Assembly (NCBI GenBank): GCA_002716285.1
Contig: PBAM01000036.1
Coordinates: 1 to 62,315, forward strand
Length of the DNA: 62,315 nucleotides
Origin: Acidimicrobiaceae bacterium
GTDB taxonomy: Bacteria; Actinomycetota; Acidimicrobiia; Acidimicrobiales; MedAcidi-G1
Reading direction: 5' to 3'
Position 1 is the first letter of the stretch; each line of letters starts with the position of its first letter. The position numbers and the translations under genes were made by a program. Below are positions 30,550-41,652 of the stretch, in pieces. The notes below the pieces were generated by a model that saw only the letters and a list, made by a program, of their open reading frames with translations, had not been told where the DNA came from and did no database searches.

Positions 30550-31822
30550 TTATGCACGACCCTGCTATTGGACCTTCAGAACCCATACCCAAATCTATTT
30601 CAAGTTGATCTCCTGGAGCACCACCAAATTTTGGTATGACTACATTTTCGACACCTTCTGGAACTTCAATTGTCCCTCTCACCGAAAGCACCTCCCATCC
30701 GTCCAGTTCTGCTGTGGGACTTTCAATAGCAAATCTGACCTTTTCAGCCCAACCAACACCACCTTCAGGAAGTTTTTGTGGATTGCTTCTCTGTGGGATA
30801 GCTATTGGGAGAATAAGAACAGAACTACCTAAACACGTTGGATTCGCTTCAGTTCCTTGAATCTGTGAAGGGCAATCAGTGCCGGAACCAGCATAATGCA
30901 GCACATCCAAAGGCCTTAAATTACTTGTGGTTACAGACACCATTGTGCATGAATCCCCAACCCATCCTTCCGGTCCCACAAGGGCAATCTGCCCTTCCCC
31001 ATATTGGAAAACAGTCGCACTCAATACGCCAGGAAGAATTGGTAGGGTTTCATAAGGAACATCAACCGTGATCCGCTCCATCAATTGTTCTTCACCCTGT
31101 TTAACTGCCACGATACGTTCGGCGGTAGCCACTAAAGCCGGTTCAGTTGTCGGGTTAAGTAAATCCAGATAGCTGTTATTAGATTCGACACTCTCAACGC
31201 TCGATACTTCTGAAAAGCGTAAACCTAAGCCAACTTTTTCTTCAGAATTGTCTGTTAAAGATTTAAGTGCAAAGAAAACAACAAGAATCAAACCGACGCC
31301 TATTCCTACTGTTATCAAACGTCTAAATACAGCACTCTGAAGTTCTGATGCCACAGCCGCTTCACTGCGTCTTTCGGCCCTAGATCTTGGTCCGAAAGCC
31401 TCTGATCTACTACCTCCACTCAATAAAGTAGCCCAGTTCTTTACAGTTTCTTCAGGGAACCGCAAAGCTAATCGAGCAAATTCTTCCTCCTCATCAGGTC
31501 CGAAAAGTAATAGCAGGTCATTTTCCTGAGCGAACTGAACCGGATCTACTGTTTCAACAAGGTCGCGATCCCCGGCCAAACGTGTTAAAAACTTCCTTAT
31601 TTCTTCGTCAGCTTCCTCAGAAGACCATTTAGACCCTGGCGAAACTTGATATGCATCTACTGGTGACTTTGAAAATTTTCTATCTCGGAAAAAAGTCTGT
31701 CTTCTGGCACGCGTTTCTTCTTCAGAAGCTTCTGATTCTTGATTTGCTTCTTTCACCAATTCGTCGACGTCTTGGTCTGAACTTTCTTCGTCTAGTTGGT
31801 TTTCGCTACCCGTATCATCCAT
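30542..31822 (-). CDS. Hypothetical single-pass membrane protein with acidic N-terminus
   Basis: Intact ORF; LITVGIGVGLILVVFFALKSL TM; stop overlaps next gene start by 8 nt. Confidence 0.6.
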   Translation of the reverse strand: MDDTGSENQLDEESSDQDVDELVKEANQESEASEEETRARRQTFFRDRKFSKSPVDAYQVSPGSKWSSEEADEEIRKFLTRLAGDRDLVETVDPVQFAQENDLLLLFGPDEEEEFARLALRFPEETVKNWATLLSGGSRSEAFGPRSRAERRSEAAVASELQSAVFRRLITVGIGVGLILVVFFALKSLTDNSEEKVGLGLRFSEVSSVESVESNNSYLDLLNPTTEPALVATAERIVAVKQGEEQLMERITVDVPYETLPILPGVLSATVFQYGEGQIALVGPEGWVGDSCTMVSVTTSNLRPLDVLHYAGSGTDCPSQIQGTEANPTCLGSSVLILPIAIPQRSNPQKLPEGGVGWAEKVRFAIESPTAELDGWEVLSVRGTIEVPEGVENVVIPKFGGAPGDQLEIDLGMGSEGPIAGSCIIE

Positions 31823-31987
31823 TGTTGCCCTCTGTGCCTCACCAACAAGAGGCTACGCAATAGACACTCCCGAAGTGAGTCACTTAAAAGTTTTTATCTA
31901 CAATTCTTATCTTGACACTTCAATCGCAATACTAGGCATTAGTCTCGTCCGACGGTCGACATTTTAGGGATTTCAGGAGATTCACCT

Positions 31988-33778
31988 ATGACAAAGAGAA
32001 GCATAAGATTTATTCTTCTACTCTCCTTAGTGGCATCCGCCTGTTCGGACACTGATGATCAAACAAGTAAAACAATACCTTCTAATGAAATAGTAGACAC
32101 ATCTATAAGTCAGAGTGCTACAAGCACGATAATTGAAATTAGCGATAATACTTCTTCTGACCAAACAGTAAATATTGAAAAAATTATTAGTGATCTTCCT
32201 GAAAATACCGGCTACTTTGAAGATTTTTCTTCAAATTTCTCTGATGGGAAACCTGAAATCAACCGAACCCACCCATTTCAAACTCTGGATACATTTTGCA
32301 CCACTTACCCTCCTGTCAAAGAAGAAATCGTTCCTGCAACTGTTGAAGTGAAAAGAGGTGACTCTCTCGCGAAAATAGCCTCTAAGCATGATCTGACACT
32401 TGAGGAAATACTAGAAATGAATGAGATCGCTAATCCGAATTTAATTTTCATCGGACAGGAGATTCGTGTAGGCGAGGACCTTCAAATAGGGCTCGGACCT
32501 CAATCTACCGGCCGAGGAATAACCGAAAATTCAGTGTCTATAGTCAACATAGAGACTTCAACAGATGAGTTGCAAACTTTGAGTTTTGAAGATTTCAGCG
32601 GTGATACATCAGAAATATTTTCCGCTTTTATAGAAATCCTAAATGAAGAGTGCGGAGGTTTCCATGGCAGGAAAATTGACCTTCAAGAAATTACTACCTT
32701 CCCATTGGAAGCTTTCGATATTGATACTTCAACTTTAGGCACTATCGCTTGCCTAAATGCAACTAAAGATATCCCATCTGTAATAGTGGTCGATATTTCT
32801 CGATTCTCTGGACCTCTGGAGAATTGCATCGTCAATGAACAAAAAACGGCTTTAGTGACGACAAAAGTTTTACCTAGTCAAAATTCAATTGCTTCCGACA
32901 ACAGGCTCTTGCTCGATTCTTTTAGTACTGAACAAGCTTTTTCTTTGATGCTCATGTTCGCAGAAGAGAAAGGGCTGTTAACAAACCGATCTATAGCCAT
33001 AGTTGCCGATGACTCTTTAGGTAATTATGAATCTGTTATAACAGGACTCGTTGAACCGCTTCGGGAACTCAACTACGACCCTGAATTCCATTTTCTCAAC
33101 TGCGAGGGTGGAATCTTTTGCAATATAGGAATTGAAAAAACTATTGATGCCTTTATAGAGAATCCTCCTGATGTTCTCTTCCCTACACTAAATCCTGTTT
33201 CATTACCTGAACTCTTAACTCAGATGATGTCAAATGATATAGCAAAGCCACAAATAATTCAGTCTGCCTTTAATCAACAAGATGATGAACTGTCAACTAA
33301 CCACATCTTCAACTATGGGGGGAGTGAAGTTGCCGACTACTACAACGGCACTATAATTTTTTCTCATCCCTATGTGGAAGGTCAGAGAATTTTCGAGAGT
33401 CAATTTTCACCTTTCGAAGAAATGTGCATCAAAGAGTACTCACGTGTTTCCGATCTAGATCAACACTCAATCGACCCTCGAAGAACTGAAACAGTTTTAA
33501 AGATTTGCTCGATCACTCGCTATATCGCACGGGCTCTCTACGACGCAGGGGTTAATCCAAGTCGACGTATAATTCACGACTCCCTATCTAGTCTTGGCTC
33601 CGTAGACAGCCCCGGACTTTCCTTTGGTTCTTTTACTTTAAATAAACCGACAAGACCTTCATCGATCCAACACATGGAATACCAGTTCCCCTGCGCCATA
33701 AGTGAAGAAGCTGAGAGTCAAAATTATTCAGGTTGCATTCTTCCGATTTCTAACCCTGAAAATATTTTTACAAACTAA
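31988..33778 (+). CDS. Lipoprotein with LysM domain followed by type-1 periplasmic-binding-like domain
   Basis: Lipobox SLVASACSD; LysM VEVKRGDSLAKIASKHDLTLEEILEMNEIANPNLIFIGQEIRVGE; C-terminal region resembles branched-chain amino-acid-type receptors (ITRYIARALYDAGVNPSRRIIHDSLSSLG). Confidence 0.7.
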   Translation: MTKRSIRFILLLSLVASACSDTDDQTSKTIPSNEIVDTSISQSATSTIIEISDNTSSDQTVNIEKIISDLPENTGYFEDFSSNFSDGKPEINRTHPFQTLDTFCTTYPPVKEEIVPATVEVKRGDSLAKIASKHDLTLEEILEMNEIANPNLIFIGQEIRVGEDLQIGLGPQSTGRGITENSVSIVNIETSTDELQTLSFEDFSGDTSEIFSAFIEILNEECGGFHGRKIDLQEITTFPLEAFDIDTSTLGTIACLNATKDIPSVIVVDISRFSGPLENCIVNEQKTALVTTKVLPSQNSIASDNRLLLDSFSTEQAFSLMLMFAEEKGLLTNRSIAIVADDSLGNYESVITGLVEPLRELNYDPEFHFLNCEGGIFCNIGIEKTIDAFIENPPDVLFPTLNPVSLPELLTQMMSNDIAKPQIIQSAFNQQDDELSTNHIFNYGGSEVADYYNGTIIFSHPYVEGQRIFESQFSPFEEMCIKEYSRVSDLDQHSIDPRRTETVLKICSITRYIARALYDAGVNPSRRIIHDSLSSLGSVDSPGLSFGSFTLNKPTRPSSIQHMEYQFPCAISEEAESQNYSGCILPISNPENIFTN

Positions 33779-33779
33779 G

Positions 33780-34841
33780 TTAAGGGCGGATTTCGTAATA
33801 AAGATTCGTTGGATCTTCGACTTCATGCTGATGAAAAGAAGTGAATCCAGCATCCTTTATCATCACTGATAGTAATTCTGGATTTAAACCTAAAGTTCCT
33901 AACCCCAGTGTGTCGATATCTGACATTGCTGAAGATAAACAGGTTGTGATCGAAGTCGCATACATTAATGCAAGGACCGGATTTCTTAAATTATCGGCCC
34001 ATCTAGCAGAAGATTTGATTTCTTTAACTAAAAGAGTTCCATCGTCTTTCAAAGCACCATGAATTGCCTTAAGTGCAACATCAGGTCTTGGCATATCGTG
34101 AAGACAGTCTAATGTCATGACAAAATCAGCATCCGCAGAGTCAGGGATACTCTCGGCACCAAGGTCGAAAAGTTCCACATTTTTATATGAGGAAAACCTT
34201 TCTCGAGCTACCCCTATAGCTCTAGTGGATGGGTCATACCCGATAAAAGTTGATGCAGGAAATGCTTCGGCTAAAAGCTCTATTGCAAGTCCTGTTCCAC
34301 AACCTACATCAATAACTCGTGCCCCTTCTCTCATTTTGTCCTCTACACCATTCAACAGAGGCAAGACTTGTGATACGAGCAGTGCTTTTGACATAGGTCC
34401 ACACATAGCTTCCACTGCATGCTCTGAACCATCTCCTTGGCCGTCATAGCTAAGTCCAATACCAGTTTTAAAAGCTTCTGCTATCCCATCTACAACTTCA
34501 ATCGGTTTAAGATTTGCAAAAACTGCAGCTGCATAGGTGGGTTTATCTGATTGGGCTAGAACCGCAGCAGCTTCTGGTTCTAGTTCGAAATTACTCCCAT
34601 CAGAAGTTTTGATCAGACCTGCAGCCGCATTGCAACGAAGCCATTCCAAAACCCATCTTTCATGACATTCTGTGGATTTAGATAATTCTTCTGCCGTGGT
34701 ATTCCCGATTCCATCCATCGCCTCATAAAGACCCAAACGGTGACCAAGGTGTATCACTAAAGACACCATTTCACCTTGTTTAAACAGCCATGTGTCTAAC
34801 GAGTATTTTAATAACTTTTCTAAATCAAGATCTTCATCCAT
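33780..34841 (-). CDS. SAM-dependent class I methyltransferase with N-terminal winged-helix-like region
   Basis: GARVIDVGCGTGLAIELLAEAFPASTFIGYDPS; DADFVMTLDCLHDMPRPDVALKAIHGALKDDGTLLVKE. Confidence 0.85.
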   Translation of the reverse strand: MDEDLDLEKLLKYSLDTWLFKQGEMVSLVIHLGHRLGLYEAMDGIGNTTAEELSKSTECHERWVLEWLRCNAAAGLIKTSDGSNFELEPEAAAVLAQSDKPTYAAAVFANLKPIEVVDGIAEAFKTGIGLSYDGQGDGSEHAVEAMCGPMSKALLVSQVLPLLNGVEDKMREGARVIDVGCGTGLAIELLAEAFPASTFIGYDPSTRAIGVARERFSSYKNVELFDLGAESIPDSADADFVMTLDCLHDMPRPDVALKAIHGALKDDGTLLVKEIKSSARWADNLRNPVLALMYATSITTCLSSAMSDIDTLGLGTLGLNPELLSVMIKDAGFTSFHQHEVEDPTNLYYEIRP

Positions 34842-35192
34842 TTAATCTTCTCCTCCGCTCTTAGCGATCCAAATTTTGCCATCCTGCTCATAACAAGGGA
34901 TGACTTCAATACTCCCTTTAGGGTCTCGCCTACCTTTTACATTCTCCTTGCAACCCTCGCCTGTCATTGAAAAACGCCAAAAGTGAGTTGTGCAAATAAT
35001 TTCTTCACCTTCAACTACGCCTTCATGAGCAAGATGTGTCCACTGATGCGGGCATCGTGCCTCCATCGCGCACAATTCACCCTTTTCCGTTCTCCATACA
35101 ACCAAATCCCGACCGTTTAACGAAGTTTCATTTATTTGACCAGTCTCAGGCGGTTCTACATCAGTTAATTGATAGCTAGCTTCTGCTGACAA
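34842..35192 (-). CDS. Rieske [2Fe-2S] domain protein
   Basis: CPHQWTHLAHEG...EIICTTHFWRFSMTGEG (C-x-H ... C-x2-H ligands). Confidence 0.88.
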   Translation of the reverse strand: MSAEASYQLTDVEPPETGQINETSLNGRDLVVWRTEKGELCAMEARCPHQWTHLAHEGVVEGEEIICTTHFWRFSMTGEGCKENVKGRRDPKGSIEVIPCYEQDGKIWIAKSGGED

Positions 35193-35195
35193 AGG

Positions 35196-36092
35196 TCAGA
35201 CATCCAAATATCTAGTTACGGCAAAAGCCGAGCCGATCATTCCAATCGCTGCCCCGATAACAAGTATCCAAATACTTGTATTCCATACAAATCCGTCTGG
35301 AACGGCAAATCCTCTAAAAAGAGGAACTGCTTCTGATTCTTGGAAGTACGCAAGAACCCTGCTGTCAACAACAAATAAAGCTGGAACTGCGAGTCCCGCT
35401 CCCATTAATCCATGGATAGTTCCTTCCAGCATAAATGGTATTCGTATGAACCAATTTGTTGCACCCACAAGTTTCATAACTTCTATTTCAGTTTTACGAG
35501 CTGAAATCGCTGTGAAAACTGTGTTCAATATGAGTACAGCCGAAACTGCTACAAGAACTATTGCTGCTAGTAAAAGAGCCTGACTGACTCTTGTTGAAAA
35601 ATCTTCTATTTGTCGAATCGCCTCTGTTGCAGTTGCAACCTCCTTGACGCCAGGCTGTTCTGAGAATTGTCTTGCCAATTCCGTGACATTGTCTGCGTCT
35701 GGATCACTTGGAACAATCCGGTAAGAGGGCGGCATTATTTCAGGAGTTACACTCTCCACCAATTCAGGCTTGTCGACGAAAAGCTCACGGAACTCTTCAT
35801 ACGCTGCAAATTTATCGACATAGACATATTCCTTTATTGCAGGACTTGTGTCGAGAACTTTTCTGATTGCCTCATTTTGATTTTCCAACGCATCGGCATT
35901 CATAAAGACAATAAATTCGACCCCTTCTTGGAATTGTGCTGTTGCCTGATCCGCACCTTCTCTGATGAGTAAAGAAGAACCGACTAATGCTAAAGAAATA
36001 GCCACAGTCAAGATGGCGGCAAGAGTTAAGCTGAGGTTTCGCCAGAGGCTTACAAAAGTCTCACGTATGAAGTACCAAAATCGAAAAATCAT
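35196..36092 (-). CDS. ftsX: Cell division protein FtsX
   Basis: FYFxRET-type start (WYFIRETFVSLWRNLSLTLAAILTVAISL); EIEVMKLVGATNWFIRIPFMLEGTIHGLMGA; downstream of ftsE. Confidence 0.92.
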   Translation of the reverse strand: MIFRFWYFIRETFVSLWRNLSLTLAAILTVAISLALVGSSLLIREGADQATAQFQEGVEFIVFMNADALENQNEAIRKVLDTSPAIKEYVYVDKFAAYEEFRELFVDKPELVESVTPEIMPPSYRIVPSDPDADNVTELARQFSEQPGVKEVATATEAIRQIEDFSTRVSQALLLAAIVLVAVSAVLILNTVFTAISARKTEIEVMKLVGATNWFIRIPFMLEGTIHGLMGAGLAVPALFVVDSRVLAYFQESEAVPLFRGFAVPDGFVWNTSIWILVIGAAIGMIGSAFAVTRYLDV

Positions 36093-36125
36093 CTCAGCGC
36101 AACCCTCTGATTATGCGATATGCCT

Positions 36126-36803
36126 TCATTCGTACACTCCACGTGATTCATCACGAACAAGCATTCCTCTGTCCAACTCAATCACTCGACGTCTCATTGT
36201 GTCCACGATGCTACGGTCGTGAGTGGCCATAACGACAGTAGTTCCACTGCGATTTATTCTGTCTAAAAGTCTCATAATGCCTACAGAAGTTGCGGGGTCT
36301 AAATTTCCTGTTGGTTCATCTGCCAACAGTATTAGTGGTCTGTTTACGAAAGCTCTGGCAATTGAGACTCTTTGTTGTTCACCGCCTGAAAGTTCTTCTG
36401 GAAGACGATCTGCTTTTCTTGAAAGACCAACAAGTTCTAAAATAGCGGGAACTTGACGCTTAATGATTGGTCTAGGTCTTCCTATAACCTCCAAAGCAAA
36501 AGCAACGTTTTCTGTAACAGTCTTTTTTGGTAAAAGTTTGTAATCCTGAAATACATAGCCGATATTACGACGCAGGTAAGGGACTTTCCATGAGCTAAGG
36601 GAACTAACGTCCTTTCCGGCAACCAGTATTTTCCCTGCATCCGGAACTTCTTCCCTGTTTATTAACCTTATAAAAGTTGATTTTCCTGAACCTGAAGGGC
36701 CTACCAGAAATACAAACTCACCCCTCTGGATTTCTGCAGATGCTTCCCTTAGAGCCACCACTTCACCCTTAAAGGTCTTCGTGACAGTTTCAAATCGAAT
36801 CAT
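36126..36803 (-). CDS. ftsE: Cell division ATP-binding protein FtsE
   Basis: [15 protein letters not shown] Walker [27 protein letters not shown]. Confidence 0.95.
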   Translation of the reverse strand: MIRFETVTKTFKGEVVALREASAEIQRGEFVFLVGPSGSGKSTFIRLINREEVPDAGKILVAGKDVSSLSSWKVPYLRRNIGYVFQDYKLLPKKTVTENVAFALEVIGRPRPIIKRQVPAILELVGLSRKADRLPEELSGGEQQRVSIARAFVNRPLILLADEPTGNLDPATSVGIMRLLDRINRSGTTVVMATHDRSIVDTMRRRVIELDRGMLVRDESRGVYE

Positions 36804-36953
36804 TTTGACCTCCCATCACGTGCTCTTCGTAAAAAACAGAAGACAACTATCTATTTCAGTCGATGAACATCTCATAAAAGTAACTTTCGGCACTGCGGAG
36901 AAGGTACCAGAAAGGAAACAAGAATACATTTCATTGGCGTCTCTTCATTCAAT

Positions 36954-38054
36954 TTATCTCGCTCGATTCCAACGTAGGTAAGCCTCAATAAAGTCATCTA
37001 GGTCACCATCTAGCACTCTAGCGACATCCCCAATCTCAAAATCTGTCCTCAAGTCTTTTACCATTTGATAAGGCTGCAACACATATGAACGTATTTGACT
37101 TCCAAAATCAACATTTGACTGCTTTCCACTTATTTCAGCAATTTGCTCGTCGCGACGCTGCCTCTCGAGGTCAAGCAGTTTTGCTGCCAGCATTTGCATC
37201 GCTCTGTCTCGGTTCTGATGCTGGCTTCTCTCATTTTGGCAAGAAGTAACTATTCCGGTTGGAATATGGGTTATCCGTACAGCAGAGTCGGTTACATTCA
37301 CATGCTGGCCTCCTGCTCCTGAAGATCTATAAGTGTCGATGCGTAACTCTGTTTCATCAATATCTACTTGCTCCGTAACTTTTTCGAAGAAAGGAACTAC
37401 TTGAAAAGAAGCGAAGGCTGTATGTCTCTTTGATTCTTTATTAAATGGTGATATACGCACCAGCCTATGGACACCTCTTTCACTTTGAAGAAACCCAAAA
37501 GAATGACGGCCTCGAACAATAAATTCAGCTGAGCTGATTCCTGCCTCAGTACCAGGTGATACTGAATCTAGTTCGATTTTTAACCCCTTATTCTCAGCCC
37601 ATCTTGTATACATTCGTAGTAACATTTCAGCCCAATCTTGAGCGTCGGTCCCACCAGCTCCTGATTGAATCTGGCAGACTGCATCTTCAACGTCATATTC
37701 CCCAGAAAGAAGACTTTGAACCTCCAAAGCATCAAAGTCAATTGCGGTTTCAGAAATCAGTCTTTCAATCTCATGATCCAAACTTTGGTCTTTTTCCTCT
37801 GCAGCCATTTCAATTAAAGTCTCAGCTTCCTCTATTCGAGTTTCTAAAGTTGAATAACGCTCTAGATCCTCAACCACTCGTGCCAGGTCGGTCTGGACTT
37901 GACGACCTTTATCCTGATCGTTCCAAAGCTCAGGGTCGGAAGATTCCTGTTCTAAAGAAAGTTTTCTATCTTTCAGTTCGTCGATCTTGAGATATTTTTC
38001 TGCCTCGCTGAGACGTTGACGAAGAAGGAGGATTTCTTCCGAAAAATCATTCAT
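36954..38054 (-). CDS. prfB: Peptide chain release factor 2
   Basis: GGTDAQDWAEMLLRMY; DTYRSSGAGGQHVNVTDSAVRITHIPTGIVTSCQNERSQHQNR (GGQ, RF2 type). Confidence 0.95.
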   Translation of the reverse strand: MNDFSEEILLLRQRLSEAEKYLKIDELKDRKLSLEQESSDPELWNDQDKGRQVQTDLARVVEDLERYSTLETRIEEAETLIEMAAEEKDQSLDHEIERLISETAIDFDALEVQSLLSGEYDVEDAVCQIQSGAGGTDAQDWAEMLLRMYTRWAENKGLKIELDSVSPGTEAGISSAEFIVRGRHSFGFLQSERGVHRLVRISPFNKESKRHTAFASFQVVPFFEKVTEQVDIDETELRIDTYRSSGAGGQHVNVTDSAVRITHIPTGIVTSCQNERSQHQNRDRAMQMLAAKLLDLERQRRDEQIAEISGKQSNVDFGSQIRSYVLQPYQMVKDLRTDFEIGDVARVLDGDLDDFIEAYLRWNRAR

Positions 38055-38110
38055 TTATAATTATTTCTCCTAAAAGCAGTAACGGTCAATTCCAATAATT
38101 GACCCTGATA

Positions 38111-40699
38111 TCAACGGCCGTGACAATGTTTGAATTTACGTCCAGACCCACAGTGGCAAGGTGAATTTCTAGGAGTTGACTCTTTCTCATCTTTTATTTT
38201 CTGCTCCGTTATGACGTGTTTACTTTCTTTCACTTCAGTTGGGACACCTGCTGCCATGGCGACAGCTGCCGCTCCTGTCACAGGGCCTTCCGGGGCGCTT
38301 GTCGTAACCTCTTCAGGTTTTCGGTCTTCACTTTCAGAAGATGACAACTGAACCCGCATTATGTAGCGGACCAAATCTCTCTGCAAAAGTTCTGTTAACT
38401 CTTGAAAAAGTTCAAAACCCTCTCTTTGCCATTCGGTAGTTGGATCTTTTTGTGCCATTGCTCTTAAGTGGATACCGTCGCGCAAGTGATCCATTTCATA
38501 AAGGTGTTCTTTCCACCTTTGATCAATTATCCTCAACATGACCTGACGCTCAACTTCACGTAAAGTTTCCAAACCTAAATCTTTTTCTCTGGAATCGAAA
38601 GCCTCGAGAGAACTTTCTGTTAAAAGTTTTTCCAGTTGCGAAATGTTTTGAATTGAATCCAAGTCACCCGGAGTAATACTGTTGGGCCAGTAGCCATTTA
38701 TTTCATTTAATAACCCGGTTAAATCCCATTCTTCAGGTAGCTCTTCAGCGCAAAATGTTTCAAGTGTTTCACTGACAACCCCATCGATTGCTTCTATTAC
38801 AGAGTCTCTCAGATCGGCACCATTGAGTATTTCATTTCGTCTTCTGTAGATGACTTTCCTCTGCTCATTCATAACTTCGTCATACTTCAAAACATTTTTT
38901 CTAGCTTCAGCATTTTTTTGCTCTACCGTGGTTTGAGCACGCTCTATAGCTTTTGAGACCATTTTTGATTCGATTGGCACATCTTCGGGAAGGGTTTTCT
39001 CCATCACATTTTTCAGAGCTCCTGAAGCAAAAAGCCTCATAAGCTCATCTTCGAGCGATAAGTAGAAACGGCTCTCACCTACATCTCCTTGTCGACCGCT
39101 ACGCCCTCTTAGCTGATTGTCGATTCTTCGACTTTCATGGCGTTCTGTACCCAAAACATATAGGCCTCCGCTTTCAAGCACTTTTTTTCCCAAAGTTGAC
39201 GGGTTTCCTCCGAGCATTATGTCCACGCCTCTTCCAGCCATATTCGTGGCAACCGTAACAGCACCTGGGCGTCCAGCTTGTGAAACTATGTCAGCTTCTC
39301 TGAAGTGTTGTTTTGCATTTAGAACTTCGTGGCCGATACCTCGTTTTTCCAGCTCACGTGAAATTTTCTCTGATTTTTCAACTGAAATGGTTCCTACGAG
39401 TACGGGTTGACCCTTTGATTGTCTTTCTACGATGTCGCTCACTAAAGCCTGGAACTTACCTGCTTCAGTCTTATACACAAGGTCGGGACGATCGTCTCTA
39501 ACCATTGGCTTATGCGTCGGAATAGTTACTACTTGCAGGCCGTAGATACCCGACAACTCAGCGGCTTCAGTTGAGGCCGTTCCGGTCATACCTGAAAGTT
39601 TTTCATACATGCGGAAATAGTTCTGCAGGGTAATTGTAGCGAGAGTCTGGTTTTCTTCTTTTACAGAAACGCTCTCCTTTGCTTCAACAGCTTGATGTAT
39701 TCCATCTGACCATCTTCGCCCTTCTAGTACACGTCCTGTGAACTCATCAACAATTCTGACTTCACCATCGGTAACGATGTAGTCGCGATCTTTTTGATAA
39801 AGCTCTTTTGCCTTGATCGCAGCATGCAACTGATGAACCAGATTGGATGAAACCTGATCATAAAGGTTTTCAACTCCTAGAGCTTTTTCGACTGCTCGCA
39901 CACCTTCTTCTGTAGGGGCAATTATGCGTTTCTCTTCATCAACATCGTAATGTAAGTCGCGTTTTAAATTTCTAACTACTGATGAAAATTTTTGGTAAAG
40001 CTCCAAGGCGTCACTTGCCTTACCACTAATTATCAGAGGTGTTCTAGCCTCATCAATAAGAATTGAATCCACCTCATCAACAATGCAAAAAGCGTGGCCG
40101 CGTTGACTGAGTTCCTCTTTGCTTAAAGCCATGTTGTCGCGCAGATAGTCGAAACCGAGTTCATTATTTGTTCCATAAGTGATGTCGGATAAATAAGCTT
40201 GTCTTTTTTCAATTCGATCAGAGACAGAAGGTACGACCAGTCCAACAGATAAGCCAAGCCATTTGTGAAGCTGGCCCATCCATTCACTATCTCTAGTGGC
40301 TAAATAATCATTGACTGTGCAAAGATGAACTCCCCTGCCTGTTAAACCATTTAAATATGCTGCAAGAGTCGATACGAGAGTTTTGCCTTCACCAGTTCTC
40401 ATTTCCGCCACCCATCCGAGGTGTAGGGCTACGCCTCCCATCATTTGAACGTCGTAATGTCTTTGTCCGATGACCCGACGTGCAGCTTCCCGGACAACAG
40501 CAAAAGCTTCAACTAGTAAATCATTAAGATCTTCGCCCTTTTCCAGCCTTTGTTTAAACTCGCCTGTTTTAGCTTGCAGTGCGTGATCTGACAGTTTCTC
40601 TATTTCAGGCTCGAGGGAATTTATATCTGGAACAAGAGATTCAATAGCTTTAAGTTTTTTACCCTCACCACTTCGAAGAACGCTCGACAAAACACTCAT
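38111..40699 (-). CDS. secA: Preprotein translocase subunit SecA
   Basis: [40 protein letters not shown]-terminal [15 protein letters not shown]. Confidence 0.97.
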   Translation of the reverse strand: MSVLSSVLRSGEGKKLKAIESLVPDINSLEPEIEKLSDHALQAKTGEFKQRLEKGEDLNDLLVEAFAVVREAARRVIGQRHYDVQMMGGVALHLGWVAEMRTGEGKTLVSTLAAYLNGLTGRGVHLCTVNDYLATRDSEWMGQLHKWLGLSVGLVVPSVSDRIEKRQAYLSDITYGTNNELGFDYLRDNMALSKEELSQRGHAFCIVDEVDSILIDEARTPLIISGKASDALELYQKFSSVVRNLKRDLHYDVDEEKRIIAPTEEGVRAVEKALGVENLYDQVSSNLVHQLHAAIKAKELYQKDRDYIVTDGEVRIVDEFTGRVLEGRRWSDGIHQAVEAKESVSVKEENQTLATITLQNYFRMYEKLSGMTGTASTEAAELSGIYGLQVVTIPTHKPMVRDDRPDLVYKTEAGKFQALVSDIVERQSKGQPVLVGTISVEKSEKISRELEKRGIGHEVLNAKQHFREADIVSQAGRPGAVTVATNMAGRGVDIMLGGNPSTLGKKVLESGGLYVLGTERHESRRIDNQLRGRSGRQGDVGESRFYLSLEDELMRLFASGALKNVMEKTLPEDVPIESKMVSKAIERAQTTVEQKNAEARKNVLKYDEVMNEQRKVIYRRRNEILNGADLRDSVIEAIDGVVSETLETFCAEELPEEWDLTGLLNEINGYWPNSITPGDLDSIQNISQLEKLLTESSLEAFDSREKDLGLETLREVERQVMLRIIDQRWKEHLYEMDHLRDGIHLRAMAQKDPTTEWQREGFELFQELTELLQRDLVRYIMRVQLSSSESEDRKPEEVTTSAPEGPVTGAAAVAMAAGVPTEVKESKHVITEQKIKDEKESTPRNSPCHCGSGRKFKHCHGR

Positions 40700-40732
40700 G
40701 GTTATTAAGACTATCTGCTGGTATCAGGGGTC

Positions 40733-41269
40733 TCAGCCTGAAATTGCATCTCGAAGTAAATTTAACTCTGCTAGACGTTGAGGCGCATCTTCTACGGTCG
40801 TGCCTATTATCGCCGCCAAGGCCTGCAGATCATCACGTCTAATAGTTAATACCCGACCGTTAAAATCTTGCCTTTTAACTTGAATAATTTTTAGATAACG
40901 GTCTATTACTGCAGATTCTGGAGCTTTAGATTCACTTAGCTTTGTTAAATCTATAACGATGCTTCGCTCAGTTGTATCGACATCCAGCTGAGAGCGAAAA
41001 TTCTCGTCCAGTTCATTCAAAGCATCTTCACTAGGCAGTAGTTGATCGACGGGTACGTTGTAGAAATTTGCAAGTCTTTGAAGGCGCGGTACTGAGATAT
41101 CTCTTTCTGCTCTTTCATATGCACCTAGGACAGATGCTTTGAATTCAGCTTCAGATCTTGCTTCTACTTCTTGCAATGAAAGACGCTTCTGTTTACGTAT
41201 AGAACGGATTCTTGCTCCTACAAGACTCCTGTAAGCCTTGTCTTGATCTTCTGAATCCTTTTCCATCAA
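40733..41269 (-). CDS. BldD-like XRE-family transcriptional regulator
   Basis: N-terminal HTH GARIRSIRKQKRLSLQEVEARSEAEFKASVLGAYERAERDISVPRLQRLANFYNVPVDQLLP; C-terminal RQDFNGRVLTIRRDDLQALAAIIG. Confidence 0.8.
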   Translation of the reverse strand: MMEKDSEDQDKAYRSLVGARIRSIRKQKRLSLQEVEARSEAEFKASVLGAYERAERDISVPRLQRLANFYNVPVDQLLPSEDALNELDENFRSQLDVDTTERSIVIDLTKLSESKAPESAVIDRYLKIIQVKRQDFNGRVLTIRRDDLQALAAIIGTTVEDAPQRLAELNLLRDAISG

Positions 41270-41418
41270 TTATCTTCCAGTCTGCCAGTAGGAATCATTT
41301 TATTACTCTCTGTGGTCATAGTATGCCGAAGAGTGAGAATAGTTTATATTTTTTTCCTTCAACAACACATTGAGTGGTCATGGGATTTTATTTAGATCCT
41401 ATTTTCGCACTTCCAACG

Positions 41419-41460
41419 TAATTACTGACTATAAAACTCATCCAAGACTTACAGTAATTA
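41419..41460. promoter_or_regulatory. 9-bp perfect inverted repeat TAATTACTG-N24-CAGTAATTA upstream of small ORF
   Basis: 41419-41427 and 41452-41460 are exact reverse complements. Confidence 0.35.
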
Positions 41461-41494
41461 AGCTTGTAATGTTGCTGTTAGGAACGGGAGTAAT

Positions 41495-41650
41495 ATGAAC
41501 AAATCAACAATTGCACCATTATTTTTCGGGGCAATATTCTCGATAGCAGGAGCAATAATCGCTGGAGGACTGGCGGAAGAATGGTGGGCTTTCGCGATAC
41601 TCGTACCAGCAGGTTCAATCGCTGGATGGAAAATTGGAGAATGGATCTAA
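41495..41650 (+). CDS. 51-aa predicted membrane protein (not in supplied ORF track)
   Basis: MNKSTIAPLFFGAIFSIAGAIIAGGLAEEWWAFAILVPAGSIAGWKIGEWI*; gggag-type SD 5' of ATG; two hydrophobic segments. Confidence 0.55.
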   Translation: MNKSTIAPLFFGAIFSIAGAIIAGGLAEEWWAFAILVPAGSIAGWKIGEWI

Positions 41651-41652
41651 GG

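Noticed and set aside
36954-38054. Programmed frameshift in prfB
   Set aside because: The RF2 ORF is continuous from MNDFSEE without an internal stop near codon 25.
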